Of a stretch of 64,000 nucleotides of DNA, positions 31,770-40,512 are shown one piece after another. Made by a program: the position numbers and the translations under genes. Source of the stretch: DASUPK01 sp963736685. Its GTDB lineage: Bacteria > Actinomycetota > Thermoleophilia > Solirubrobacterales > 70-9. The notes beneath the pieces are model-generated. The model was not told the DNA's origin. It saw only the letters and a list, made by a program, of their open reading frames with translations, and made no database searches. Numbering within the stretch: the stretch's first letter is position 1; the number at the start of each line of letters is the position of its first letter. The stretch is from positions 1-64,000 of the forward strand of contig CAVTPZ010000005.1 in assembly GCA_963736685.1 (NCBI GenBank), in the 5' to 3' direction.

Positions 31770-33143
31770 ATGAGGGCTGGAGTTCGCGCGGGCCTCGCGC
31801 TGGCCGCAACGGTCGTCGCGCTGGCTTTCGCTGCCGCGCCCGCGGGCGCGCGGGAACGGGTGATCACCGTGCCCACGCCTCCGGCTCCAGGCCCGGCTCA
31901 GTTCAACCAGGTGACCGTCCATCAGTTCGGGCCGGCCTCGGGGAAACGCGTGTTGGTGCTGATGCCCGGCACCCAGGGCGGCGCCGGTGACTTCACCCTC
32001 GACGCCCGCTATCTGGTCAAGCGCGTCCCCGGCCTTCAGGTCTGGGCGATCGACCGCCGCACCCAGGCGCTCGAGGACACGGCCACCTTTGCCGCGGCCG
32101 ACCGGGGCCAGATCCCGCTGCAGCAGGCCTTCGACTACTACCTCAACCTCCAGGGCTTCCACATCCGCGGCGCCAACGAGGATCCCTACGCCCGCGAATG
32201 GGGAATGGCGGTGGCTCTCAACGACGCGCGAGCCGTGGTCCTCAGGGCTCGCGCCCATGGACGCAGGCAGGTCGTGCTCGGGGGGCATTCGCTCGGTGCC
32301 TCGCTCACCACGGCCTACGCGGCCTGGGATTTCAACGGCCGACCCGGTTACAAGGATCTCGCGGGACTCGTCCTGATCGACGGGGGGCTGCTCGGGAGCT
32401 TCGACGCCTACGACCTCACCCAGGCCCAACAGGCCGTCGCCGATCTCCAGACGAGCGACCCGTTCCTCGACCTCCTGGGGATCGGGATCCCGGAGGCCGC
32501 GGGCCTGTTCGCCGAGATCGGCGGGCTCTATGCGAAGAAGGAGCCGACGGCGCCCGCGACGACGCTGCAGAGCTATCCGCTCCTCCCAGCGCAGTTCAAC
32601 CCGCCGTTCCCGGTCACCAACCGGGCGCTGCTCGGCTACGCGTTCGATCGCGATTCCTCGCCCGCGGACCTGGGCCTCCTTCACATCAACGGAGGGGCGC
32701 TGGCCGGGTCAGGCAACCCGCGGGACTGGGTGGACGGAGGGGTGACTCCCGTGAGCCGGCTCGCGGAGACCTTCGGCCAGGAGCCGACGAACGCCGTCGA
32801 GTGGTACTTCCCGAAGCGTCTGACCATCGACACGAACGGCGCGGATCAGATGACGCAGAACGACGTCGCGAATTTCCTCGGCCTGCGCCTGACCCACACC
32901 CCCAAGGTGAATCTGCCGCTCTACGCGATCGCCACCGACCTCGCGGGCGCCCATGTCCTGGACGGCGCGCGCCATCTGATCGCCCGCTCGCGGATCACGA
33001 AGAAGCAGTCGAGGCTCGTCAACCGCAATCCGCAGAACAGCCATCTCGACCCGCTGACCGCGGCGCCCAGGACCAACGCCTTCCTGAAGACGATCGTGCC
33101 GTTCCTGGACAAGAAGGTTTTCGGGGACAAGCCCAAGCGATAG
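31770..33143 (+). CDS. Secreted alpha/beta hydrolase
   Basis: 457-residue exported hydrolase. MRAGVRAGLALAATVVALAF and APAGAR form a signal peptide. The nucleophile elbow is GGHSLGAS, preceded by RVLVLMPGTQGGAGDFTLDARYL (oxyanion region) and followed by LAGLVLIDGGLLGSFD. The C-terminal region holds a possible late histidine near NSHLDPL. ATG 31770 is preferred over upstream ATGs at 31728 and 31752 because GGAGGAG precedes it at a normal distance and it starts the signal peptide. Likely an esterase or lipase controlled by the divergent TetR. Confidence 0.8.
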   Translation: MRAGVRAGLALAATVVALAFAAAPAGARERVITVPTPPAPGPAQFNQVTVHQFGPASGKRVLVLMPGTQGGAGDFTLDARYLVKRVPGLQVWAIDRRTQALEDTATFAAADRGQIPLQQAFDYYLNLQGFHIRGANEDPYAREWGMAVALNDARAVVLRARAHGRRQVVLGGHSLGASLTTAYAAWDFNGRPGYKDLAGLVLIDGGLLGSFDAYDLTQAQQAVADLQTSDPFLDLLGIGIPEAAGLFAEIGGLYAKKEPTAPATTLQSYPLLPAQFNPPFPVTNRALLGYAFDRDSSPADLGLLHINGGALAGSGNPRDWVDGGVTPVSRLAETFGQEPTNAVEWYFPKRLTIDTNGADQMTQNDVANFLGLRLTHTPKVNLPLYAIATDLAGAHVLDGARHLIARSRITKKQSRLVNRNPQNSHLDPLTAAPRTNAFLKTIVPFLDKKVFGDKPKR

Positions 33144-33162
33144 ACGGCTTCGCCATCAGGTC

Positions 33163-33240
33163 GCGGCCACGAGCGGCCGCCCAACATAAGTCGCTCCGGC
33201 CTTCGGCCTCCGCTCCGAAGGAGGGCGGCCTGGTGGCCGC
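33163..33240. repeat. Convergent-junction palindrome, copy 3
   Basis: Outer arms GCGGCCAC (33163-33170)/GTGGCCGC (33233-33240), with the core ACATAAGTCGCTCCGGCC and apical GGCCttcGGCC. The apical stem differs from copy 2 (GGGC/GCCC) yet stays fully paired. It also shares the flank GGCTTCGCCAT (33147-33157) with copy 2. It ends immediately before the stop codon of the acyl-CoA dehydrogenase gene. Confidence 0.85.
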
Positions 33241-35001
33241 TTAGTCTTCGAAGAGCGCGTAGCCGTAGCTGCCGCGCTTGTACGCGAGCTTCGCGATCGC
33301 CGTCATCCGCTCGTCGTCATTCGACTCGATCTGGTCGAAGCGCGAGTCGACCCGGGTCGCGGCGCGCGTGCAGAAGGTGTCCGCGATGTAGCGCTCCTGG
33401 CCCGACGGCTCCACGCCCTGGTCCTCGAAGACCTGGCTGACCCGGGAGATCAGGGCCACCTGGGCGTAGATGTCGGCGAGGTTGTCCGCCAGGCGCTTCT
33501 GCTGGAACTGGCGCTCGACGATCCCCTTCTTGTTGTCCCGGAGCAGCTTCTCGGTGACGCCGGCCAGGCGCTTCACCTGTTCGGAGACAGCATCGGCGTG
33601 CTCGGAGAGGTTCTCGTGGGCCCTGGTGATCTTGTCCGGCCGCACCTCGCGCTGGATCCGGTCGCTCGCGTAGTCGACGAGCACGCCGATCGAGCTGATC
33701 GGGGAGCCCAGCTCGATGCCTGAGAGACCCTCGAGCTTCTCACCGACCGGCTTGAATCCGCCCAGGGCGACGAAGGCCCGCAGGACGTCGTTGGCGCCCT
33801 CGAAAATCGGATAGATGCGCGTGTCGCGCAGGATCTTCTCGTAGGGGCGGTCGCGCATGTAGCCCTCGCCGCCGGCCAGCTGGAGCGCGCGATTTGCCGC
33901 GTACCAGAGGAACTCCGTCCCGGAGACCTTGCAGATCGCGGATTCCAGCGAGTAATCCGGGACCCCGGAGTCCACCAGTCCGCAGGTCAGGTAGCACATG
34001 GACTCGAGCCCGAAGAGGTGCGTGACCATCCAGCCGATCTTGTCCTGGACCAGTTCGAAGTCGGCGAGCGGGCGGCCGAACTGCCGGCGCTCCTTGACGT
34101 GGTCGATCGCCAGGTCGAGCAGCTTCTTGGCCCCGCCGACCGAGCCGGTCCCGAGGCCGATGCGCCCGTTGTTGAGGATCTGCATCGCGACGCGGAAGCC
34201 CTGGCCGGGGTCGCCGAGCACGTTCTCGGGCGGCACCCGGACGTCGTTGAAGCGAAGCCGGCGCAGGTCGTTGGCCTGCAGGCCCATCGTGTCGAAGCGC
34301 TCGCCGACCTCGAGGCCCTTCATCCGCTTCTCGAGGATGAGCGCGATGTGGCGATCCTCGCCGTCGATCTCGGCGCGGGCGAAGGTCGTGATCACGTCGG
34401 CGCGCGAGCCGTTCCCGATGTAGCGCTTCTCCCCGTTCAGCACCCAGGCGCCGTCGGGCTGCTGCACCGCCCGCGATTGCACGTTGTAGGCGTCCGAGCC
34501 GGCCTCGGGCTCGGTGAGGGCGAACGCGGCCAGCTTCCTGCCCGTCGCGAGGTCGGGCAGCCAGCGTTCCTTCTGCTCGTCCGTCCCGAAGAGCGAGATG
34601 CCCTTGAAGCCGATCGACTGGTGGACGCCGAGGACGATCGCCAGGGTGGCGTCGATCTGGCCGACGGTCTCGAAGACTCGCGCGTAACCCGTCTGCGAGA
34701 GGCCCTGGCCGCCGTACGCCGGGTCCACGTATAGACCGAGGGCGCCGATCTCGCCGAGGTCGCGGAGGACCTCGTCGGGGATCCAGCGCTCCTCCTCGGC
34801 CCTGCGCGCGTCGTAGTGCTCGGCGCAGTAGTCCCGGATGCGGTGATTGAGATCCCGGATCCGGTCCTGCTCGTCGGCATCGGTCGCCGGCCAGGGGAAG
34901 ACGAGCTCCTCGTGGATCTCGCCGAGGAACAGCGATTTGGCGAACGAGGAGACACCCTCCTCACTCTCCGCCTTCCTCGGGATCGCTTCGCGGACAGCCA
35001 T
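33241..35001 (-). CDS. Acyl-CoA dehydrogenase, VLCAD-like long form
   Basis: 586-residue flavoprotein. The N-terminal and middle domains show ERWIPDEVLRDLGEIGALGLYVDPAYGGQGLSQTGYARV, FALTEPEAGSDAYNVQSRAV, WVLNGEKRYIGNGSRAD, and the C-terminal catalytic part RIGLGTGSVGGAKKLLDLAIDHVKERRQFG, LQLAGGEGYMRDRPYEKILRDTRIYPIFEGANDVLRAF, with the catalytic Glu in FEGAND. An extra C-terminal domain of about 180 residues makes it like VLCAD/ACAD9-type dimers rather than short-chain enzymes, suggesting long-chain substrates. ATG 35001 is preferred over an upstream start at 35046 that overlaps the next gene. Confidence 0.92.
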   Translation of the reverse strand: MAVREAIPRKAESEEGVSSFAKSLFLGEIHEELVFPWPATDADEQDRIRDLNHRIRDYCAEHYDARRAEEERWIPDEVLRDLGEIGALGLYVDPAYGGQGLSQTGYARVFETVGQIDATLAIVLGVHQSIGFKGISLFGTDEQKERWLPDLATGRKLAAFALTEPEAGSDAYNVQSRAVQQPDGAWVLNGEKRYIGNGSRADVITTFARAEIDGEDRHIALILEKRMKGLEVGERFDTMGLQANDLRRLRFNDVRVPPENVLGDPGQGFRVAMQILNNGRIGLGTGSVGGAKKLLDLAIDHVKERRQFGRPLADFELVQDKIGWMVTHLFGLESMCYLTCGLVDSGVPDYSLESAICKVSGTEFLWYAANRALQLAGGEGYMRDRPYEKILRDTRIYPIFEGANDVLRAFVALGGFKPVGEKLEGLSGIELGSPISSIGVLVDYASDRIQREVRPDKITRAHENLSEHADAVSEQVKRLAGVTEKLLRDNKKGIVERQFQQKRLADNLADIYAQVALISRVSQVFEDQGVEPSGQERYIADTFCTRAATRVDSRFDQIESNDDERMTAIAKLAYKRGSYGYALFED

Positions 35002-35027
35002 GAGGTCGAGACAGTACCCAGGGAGCG

Positions 35028-36369
35028 TCAGGGAGCAACCACCCACACGGCGAACAGCGCGCTGCAGACGCCGAGCAGCAGGCCGAATGCCCAGAGCAGC
35101 TGCCGAACCCGCCTGTGCTCGTGCGCCCAGAGGGCCAGGGCTATCCAGAGGGGAAACAGCACGAGCTCGAACCGCGGCAACGACAGCAATGCGGACCCAT
35201 GGGCAGGAACCGAGAGGGGTAGGGCGAGCCCGGACGCGGCGTAGGCGGCGTACGCCGGAGTGAGACGGCGGGCGGACTCGTAGGTGAGCCAGATGCCCAC
35301 CAGCATGAAGCCGCAGAGGACGACTTCACGGACGTCGAGCCACTCGCCCGGAATGCCGCGGCTCTGCGGCGGCACGTTCCGCCCGACTCCCGGCAGCAGA
35401 AGCTCCACGGCGCTGCGTACGCCGCTCCACAAGCCGCCTGCGATTCCCCCGAGCGGCACGAAGTTCCGGTGCCAGGCGGCCTGGGCGGAGAAGACCGACA
35501 GGGGATCCCCGGTCGCGAGGGCCAGGTATGCGACGTAGAGGAGGAGGCCCGCCGGCACGCCGAGCAGGATCCAGAGAAAGTCCGGGCGCGGCCGGTAGCG
35601 CGGACGAAGGCCGATGGCCGGTGAGGTCTCCTGGCGGTCGGCCCGCGGTCCCCACAGGTAGATGACCACGAGCGGCACCAAGCAGCAGCACCCCGCCGCT
35701 GCGCGATGTCGCGGCGAGTGCTCCGAGCAGGCCGGCTAGTGGCCACCGCGCGAGCCGTGCTGAATAGAGCGAGCCGATCGAGAGCAGGAGAAAGAGGGAC
35801 TCGGAGTAGACGGCCGAGAGGACGATCGCCCCGGGAAACCAGGCGGCGAGCCAGACGGTCGTGCGGGCATGGGCGAGTCCGAAGTCCAGCGCAACCAGCC
35901 GGTGCAGGAGGTAGAGGGCCCCCAGGGAGCACGTGCAGGAGATCAGGATGCCGGTGACGAGGGTCAGCCCGACCGTGCCGTTGACGAGGGAGAGGAGCGC
36001 CGGGAGGAGGGGGAAGAACGCCGGTCTGGCCCCGACGTCGTATCCCTCGTGACCGATGGTCACGTACCAGGCCGAATCGAAGCGGGCGCCCGGGGCGACG
36101 AGCAGGTTGGCGAAATCGTTGTCGTGAAACGGCCGAGTGATCCCGTAGGGGTCCAGCCTCACGGCGACGTCGGTTGCCCACCCGAAGATGAGGATCGCGA
36201 CGATCGCCGCCGCCCAGACGACGGTGCGAGATGACCAGAACGCCGCCCATGCATCGCGGAGGGCCACACGGCGCGCTTCGCTGAGGCGAGGAATCGCCCA
36301 GAGCTCGGCGGTCTCGACGTCTGGCGGGGGCATCGGAGGGCCGGGGTGGGCGGGATCCAAGGGTGGCAA
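35028..36369 (-). CDS. PIG-V-like mannosyltransferase, frameshifted in the middle
   Basis: Polytopic glycosyltransferase of the GT-C fold. The catalytic-loop region FDSAWYVTIGHEGYD matches the PIG-V/GPI-mannosyltransferase pattern used by actinobacteria for cell-envelope lipids. About ten membrane segments follow (LGALAATSRSGGVLLL … VPLVVIYLWGP, FLWILLGVPAGLLLYVAYLA, VVLCGFMLVGIWLTYES). The first part reads from 36369 and loses homology near 35680-35690; the second part, LLLVPLVVIYLWGP…, is one frame over, ending at 35028. Removing one T from CTTGG rejoins them into about 446 residues. Either a sequence indel or a broken gene. Confidence 0.78.
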
Positions 36370-36435
36370 CGGAGTGGGCTGCGGTGGTGAAGCTCCCGTG
36401 AATCAAGGGGTCCGGTCGTCATTAGGCTGGGAGCC

Positions 36436-37260
36436 GTGTCAGGGGTCCGCACGCTCACAGCCTGTGCCGCCGTAGCGGCGATGCTGGCTGGTTGTGGCGG
36501 TTCGTCCCACGAGACCGTCAACCCCGAGGCGATGTTGGATGCCGCTGCCGCTCACCCGGTGAAGAGCGCGAACACCGATCTCGATCTGCGCGTCGCGGTC
36601 CACGGCGTGGAGCAGCTGTCCGGGCCGCTCCGCCTGCGGCTCTCTGGCCCGTACGTGAGCGGAGCGGGCGGGATGGTCCCCCAGTTCGACTGGCGGATGA
36701 ACGCGAGCGCGCTCGGGTTCCCGGTGGGCGGGCATCTCGTCTCGACAGGCGACAACGCCTTTCTGACGGTCTATGGCGACACCTATGAGGTGGGGGCCGA
36801 TGCCGTGGCCTCCGCGAACGCCCGGATCGCGCAATCGCCACCGATCCATCCGCGTTCCTGGCTCGGCCATGCGCGAGTTGCCGGGCAGGGGAATGAGGGA
36901 GGTGAGGACTGCGAGAGAATCTCCGCGCCGCTGCGGGGCGATGCGATGGCTCGCGACCTCGAGCCGCTGTTCGGCGGACTCGGGCTCACCGAGACCCCCA
37001 CGGTGACCGGCAGGGCGACCGCCTGCGTGGGCTTCGACGACCGGGTTCTCCACGAGCTCGAGATCGGCGCCGTGCTGGGAGTCCCGCCGGCCGATCAGGC
37101 GGCGCTTCGGGGAGCCACCTCCATCGCCGTCGAACTCGACCTGGTGATCAGCGACGTCGGGCAGGTGCAGGAGATCTCGCCCCCGAGAGGTGGCGGAATA
37201 CGGCCGATCCGCGACCTGGCGCTGACCCTCAACGACCTGGGCGTCCCCATTCCCCTGTAG
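36436..37260 (+). CDS. Putative lipoprotein
   Basis: 274-residue exported lipoprotein starting at GTG 36436: signal MSGVRTLTACAAVAAMLAGC with lipobox LAGC (lipidated Cys20). The mature part has an amphipathic beta pattern (TDLDLRVAVHGVEQLSGPLRLRLSGPYV, GFPVGGHLVSTGDNAFLTVYGDTYEV) recalling LppX/LprG-type lipid-binding folds, but similarity is by pattern only. Two cysteines (GEDCERI, TACVGF) may pair. It is divergent from the mannosyltransferase gene. Confidence 0.7.
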   Translation: MSGVRTLTACAAVAAMLAGCGGSSHETVNPEAMLDAAAAHPVKSANTDLDLRVAVHGVEQLSGPLRLRLSGPYVSGAGGMVPQFDWRMNASALGFPVGGHLVSTGDNAFLTVYGDTYEVGADAVASANARIAQSPPIHPRSWLGHARVAGQGNEGGEDCERISAPLRGDAMARDLEPLFGGLGLTETPTVTGRATACVGFDDRVLHELEIGAVLGVPPADQAALRGATSIAVELDLVISDVGQVQEISPPRGGGIRPIRDLALTLNDLGVPIPL

Positions 37261-37285
37261 CCGCTGGGGCAATTAGGCTGCGCGC

Positions 37286-37534
37286 ATGGAATCAAGCGGT
37301 AGAAGCCCAGAGGAGCGACGGGCCGCCGCCCAGGCGCGTGCGCGAGCCCGCACCGGCGAGCCGCCCTCGACGGGCGATGAGGAGCAGCTGGGCGGGACCG
37401 GCCCCCGAGGCCCCGACGGGCCGATGGCCCATCACTACGGGGGTCCCGATGTCTACCTGCGGCGCCGGCTGCTCGCCGGCGCGGCGGTGATCGTCGTGAT
37501 CGTCCTGATCTTCCTGCTCGTCGGCGGCTGTTAG
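37286..37534 (+). CDS. Small membrane protein
   Basis: 82 residues: an Arg/Ala-rich hydrophilic N-terminus (EERRAAAQARARARTGEPP), a Gly/Pro linker with HHYGGPDVYLRRR, and one C-terminal membrane helix (LLAGAAVIVVIVLIFLLVGG). It looks like a tail-anchored protein. It follows the lipoprotein gene by 25 bp on the same strand, so is probably co-transcribed. No function is recognised. Confidence 0.65.
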   Translation: MESSGRSPEERRAAAQARARARTGEPPSTGDEEQLGGTGPRGPDGPMAHHYGGPDVYLRRRLLAGAAVIVVIVLIFLLVGGC

Positions 37535-38739
37535 TCCAGCTCTGCCTCGTCGGCGATCAGCTTGGCCAGGGCGAGCGAGGACGTCGCCGCGGGGGAGGGG
37601 GCGTTCCGGACATGGAGCGCGCGCTCGGTGCGGTGGACGACGAAGTCGTCGACGAGCTTCCCGTCGCGGTCGAGGGCCTGGGCGCGGATGCCGGACGGTC
37701 CCGGCACGACGTCGCGCGCGCTGAGCTCCGGAACGAAGCGCTGCAGCTCCGAGACGAAGGAGCGTTTGCTGGCGGCGTGGCGGATCTCCGTGAGTCCCGT
37801 CCGCCAGAAGTGAGCGGCGAGGCGCCAGGTGCCCGGCCAGGTGAGGTTCGATCGCAGGTCAGCGGCGCGGATTTGGCCGAGCCCGTAGGCGTCGCGGGCG
37901 CCGACCATCAGCGCCGAGGGGCCGAGCAGGACCTCGCCGTCGATCGTCCTGGTCAGGTGTCCGCCGAGGAAGGGGAGGTCGGGATCAGGGACGGGATAGA
38001 TGCTGGCTCGCACCAGATCGCGCCGCTCGGGACGGAGGCGAAGGTAACCGCCCCTGAACGGAACGATCCGCGGCTCGGCGGGCGCCCCGGACGCGACCGC
38101 TAGACGGTCCGACCAGGCGCCGGCGCAGCTGACCACAAAGCCGGCGCGCGTCGTGCCCAGCTCGTGCTCGACGGCGATGCCGTCGCCGCGGGCGCTCAGG
38201 CGCCGCACCCCGGCGCCCGTGACGACGCTTCCGCCGGCCCGCTCCACGTCGGCCGCGTACGACTCGGCGACGCGTAGGAAGTCCACGACCCCGGTCTCGG
38301 GGGAGTGCAGGGCGGCGACCCCTCGAGCGTGTGGCTCTATCCCCGTGATCTCATCCGCCCCGATCCGGCGCAGCCCGGGCACCCGGTTCTCTCGGCCGCG
38401 CCGCTCGAGCTCGTCGAGCCTGGGCAGCTCCGACTCGTCGGCGGCGATGATCAGCTTGCCCTCGCGGCGCGCCTCGATCCCGCGTTCGTCGCAATAGGCG
38501 TAGAGCAGGCGGGCGCCCTCGACGCAGAGCTGCGCCTTCAGCGAGCCGGGCGCGTAGTAGATGCCACCGTGGATCACGCCGCTGGAGTGGGAGGTCTGGT
38601 GGGCGCCCAGCCGGTCCTCGCGCTCGAGCACGCAGAGCGTGGAGTCCGGACGCCGGATCAGGAGCTCCCGCGCGACGGCCAGCCCCACGATCCCTCCGCC
38701 GATTACGACGACGTCACAGTTGTCGGGCGGAACGGCCAT
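37531..38739 (-). CDS. lhgO: L-2-hydroxyglutarate oxidase
   Basis: 402-residue FAD-dependent oxidase/dehydrogenase that turns L-2-hydroxyglutarate into 2-oxoglutarate, feeding electrons to the quinone pool. The Rossmann FAD motif is VVVIGGGIVGLAVARELL, followed by the family-specific HQTSHSSGVIHGGIYYAPGSLKA, GKLIIAADESELPRL, FRGGYLRL and GPSGIRAQALDRDGKLVDDF. The order and length match LhgO. Its stop overlaps the preceding membrane-protein gene by 4 bp. Confidence 0.93.
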   Translation of the reverse strand: MAVPPDNCDVVVIGGGIVGLAVARELLIRRPDSTLCVLEREDRLGAHQTSHSSGVIHGGIYYAPGSLKAQLCVEGARLLYAYCDERGIEARREGKLIIAADESELPRLDELERRGRENRVPGLRRIGADEITGIEPHARGVAALHSPETGVVDFLRVAESYAADVERAGGSVVTGAGVRRLSARGDGIAVEHELGTTRAGFVVSCAGAWSDRLAVASGAPAEPRIVPFRGGYLRLRPERRDLVRASIYPVPDPDLPFLGGHLTRTIDGEVLLGPSALMVGARDAYGLGQIRAADLRSNLTWPGTWRLAAHFWRTGLTEIRHAASKRSFVSELQRFVPELSARDVVPGPSGIRAQALDRDGKLVDDFVVHRTERALHVRNAPSPAATSSLALAKLIADEAELD

Positions 38740-38773
38740 TGGACCGATGCTATGCCGCGACTAGGATCGCGTC

Positions 38774-39742
38774 GTGGCACTCCCCCTGAAGCCGCCGATC
38801 CAGCCGCAGCTCGCTCTCTCGCGCAAGGTCCTGCCGGAGGGCGAGGACTGGGTCTACGAGCCGAAGTACGACGGCTTCCGCGCGCTCGCCTTCGTCGACG
38901 GCGACGAGGTCTACCTGCAGTCGCGCGGAGGCAAGCCGCTGCGCCGCTATTTCCCCGAGGTCGAGTTCCCCGAGGGCCGCTATGTCCTCGACGGCGAGTT
39001 GGTGATCCTCGGCGATGACGGGCACGAGGAGTTCGACCTGTTGCAGAACCGGCTCCATCCGGCGGAGTCCCGGGTGAAGATGCTGGCGGAGAAGACGCCG
39101 GCCCTGTTCCGCGCCTTCGACCTGCTGGCCGTCGATCGACGCAAGTTGATGGGCAAGCCGTTCGTGGAGCGGCGTGGCGAGCTCGAGGAGCTGATCGCTG
39201 CGGCTCCGGGCCGCAAGAAGAGGGCGTCGGGCTCCGTGGAGCTGACGCCGCTCTACAAGACGGCGAGAAGCGCCGAGCCCCTGCTGCTCTCGGGCGAGGG
39301 CGTGATCGCGAAGGAGCGTGACGCGATCTACCGGCCCGGCAAGCGGAAGGGCATGGTGAAGATCAAGCGCGTCCGGACGATCGACTGTGTGGTGATGGGA
39401 TGGCGGCCCGGCAAGCACGCCGGCACGGTCGGCTCGCTGATCCTCGGCCTCTACGAGAAGGGGAAGCTGCGTCCGATCGGGCACACCTCCGGGCTGAAGG
39501 CGAAGGAGAAGAAGGAGCTCGTGAAGACCCTGAAGCCCTACGAGACCGGTGAGCGAGGGTCCGGCGACCCGAGCCGCTGGGATGCCGACCGAGACCTCGA
39601 GTGGTACTCGCTGCGGCCGGAGCTGGTGGTCGAGGTGACCTACGACCACACGAGCGGCGGCCGCATCCGCCACGGCTCGAAGATCGTCCGCTGGCGCGAC
39701 GACAAGGCGCCGAAGGACTGCAAGATCGATCAGCTGATCTGA
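38774..39742 (+). CDS. ATP-dependent DNA ligase (LigC/LigD-ligase type)
   Basis: 322-residue stand-alone ligase. Motif I EPKYDGFRA has the adenylated Lys31, motif III is FRAFDLLA, motif IV GEGVIAK, motif V MVKIKR, followed by an OB domain (IGHTSGLKAKEK…ELVVEVTYDH). It starts at GTG 38774, 34 bp from the divergent lhgO. It could supply the ligase module for end joining along with the separate polymerase (41471) and phosphoesterase (12423) genes. No Ku gene is seen in the window. Confidence 0.92.
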   Translation: MALPLKPPIQPQLALSRKVLPEGEDWVYEPKYDGFRALAFVDGDEVYLQSRGGKPLRRYFPEVEFPEGRYVLDGELVILGDDGHEEFDLLQNRLHPAESRVKMLAEKTPALFRAFDLLAVDRRKLMGKPFVERRGELEELIAAAPGRKKRASGSVELTPLYKTARSAEPLLLSGEGVIAKERDAIYRPGKRKGMVKIKRVRTIDCVVMGWRPGKHAGTVGSLILGLYEKGKLRPIGHTSGLKAKEKKELVKTLKPYETGERGSGDPSRWDADRDLEWYSLRPELVVEVTYDHTSGGRIRHGSKIVRWRDDKAPKDCKIDQLI

Positions 39743-39749
39743 GCTGCAC

Positions 39750-40478
39750 TCAGCGCGGCGGGCCCCAGGAGATGACGTGGGTCGGCGTGACCGCGTGGAG
39801 GATGTGCGGCCAGACGTAGACCTCCCAGGTGGCGGCGACGATCAGCATCGGAACGGCCACGGCGACGGTGACGAAGGTGGCGGCGAGAAGCTGATCCCAC
39901 TCTCCCTTCCGGCTGGCGATGGTCCAAGCCGCGAGCGGCAGGAAGACCGCCGTCAGCTCCAGCAGGGCGTGGGGGAGGGCGGTGACTACGAGCAGCGGGA
40001 CCGAGATGCCGAGGTCCCAGGAGATCGTCGAGCCGACCAGCCCGAGCGCGATCGTCTGGGTGAAGAGGGAGAAACAGGTCACGCCGATCACCCAGGCGAA
40101 GGCGATCGGCCTCGCCTTTTCGTGGACCAGGCGGGAGAAGCCGGTGTGGCGCTCGGCGGTCAGGGGCAGGGCGGCCCCGGCGATGAAGCCGGCCACGCAG
40201 GCGAAGGCGTGCAACGCCAGCACGAGTGAGTTGCGGCCCAGAACTCCCAGAACGCGGTCGGGGCTCGCCCCGCCGTGGGCGGTAGGGCCGTAGTGAAAGC
40301 CGTAGTCGGGCGTCAGCAGGGTGGCGGCCACGGTCACCGCCGCGAGCAGCCCGAGCGCGATCAGCGCGGCGCCCACCAACCAGGTGCGGAGGACCGGCCA
40401 CGGATTCTCACCCCACCCCTCGAGGATGGAGCGGGTCCGGCGCATGCCGTGGACGAGGACGTACTGGTTCGCATCCAT
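39750..40478 (-). CDS. SpoIIM-like (stage II sporulation protein M family) membrane protein
   Basis: About 242 residues, with roughly six membrane helices (LVGAALIALGLLAAVTVAATLL, LVLALHAFACVAGFIAGAALPL, AFAWVIGVTCFSLFTQTIALGL, LLVVTALPHALLELTAVFLPLAAW, FVTVAVAVPMLIVAATWEVYVWP). The HALLELTAVFLPLAAW block and a conserved middle loop fit the SpoIIM/DUF95 family. GGAGG lies just before ATG 40478; a second ATG at 40487 would add three residues. In non-sporulating actinobacteria the role is unknown, possibly envelope remodelling. Confidence 0.7.
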   Translation of the reverse strand: MDANQYVLVHGMRRTRSILEGWGENPWPVLRTWLVGAALIALGLLAAVTVAATLLTPDYGFHYGPTAHGGASPDRVLGVLGRNSLVLALHAFACVAGFIAGAALPLTAERHTGFSRLVHEKARPIAFAWVIGVTCFSLFTQTIALGLVGSTISWDLGISVPLLVVTALPHALLELTAVFLPLAAWTIASRKGEWDQLLAATFVTVAVAVPMLIVAATWEVYVWPHILHAVTPTHVISWGPPR

Positions 40479-40512
40479 GCCCTCCACCCATCGGCCCGCG
40501 CCCGGGCCGGCA

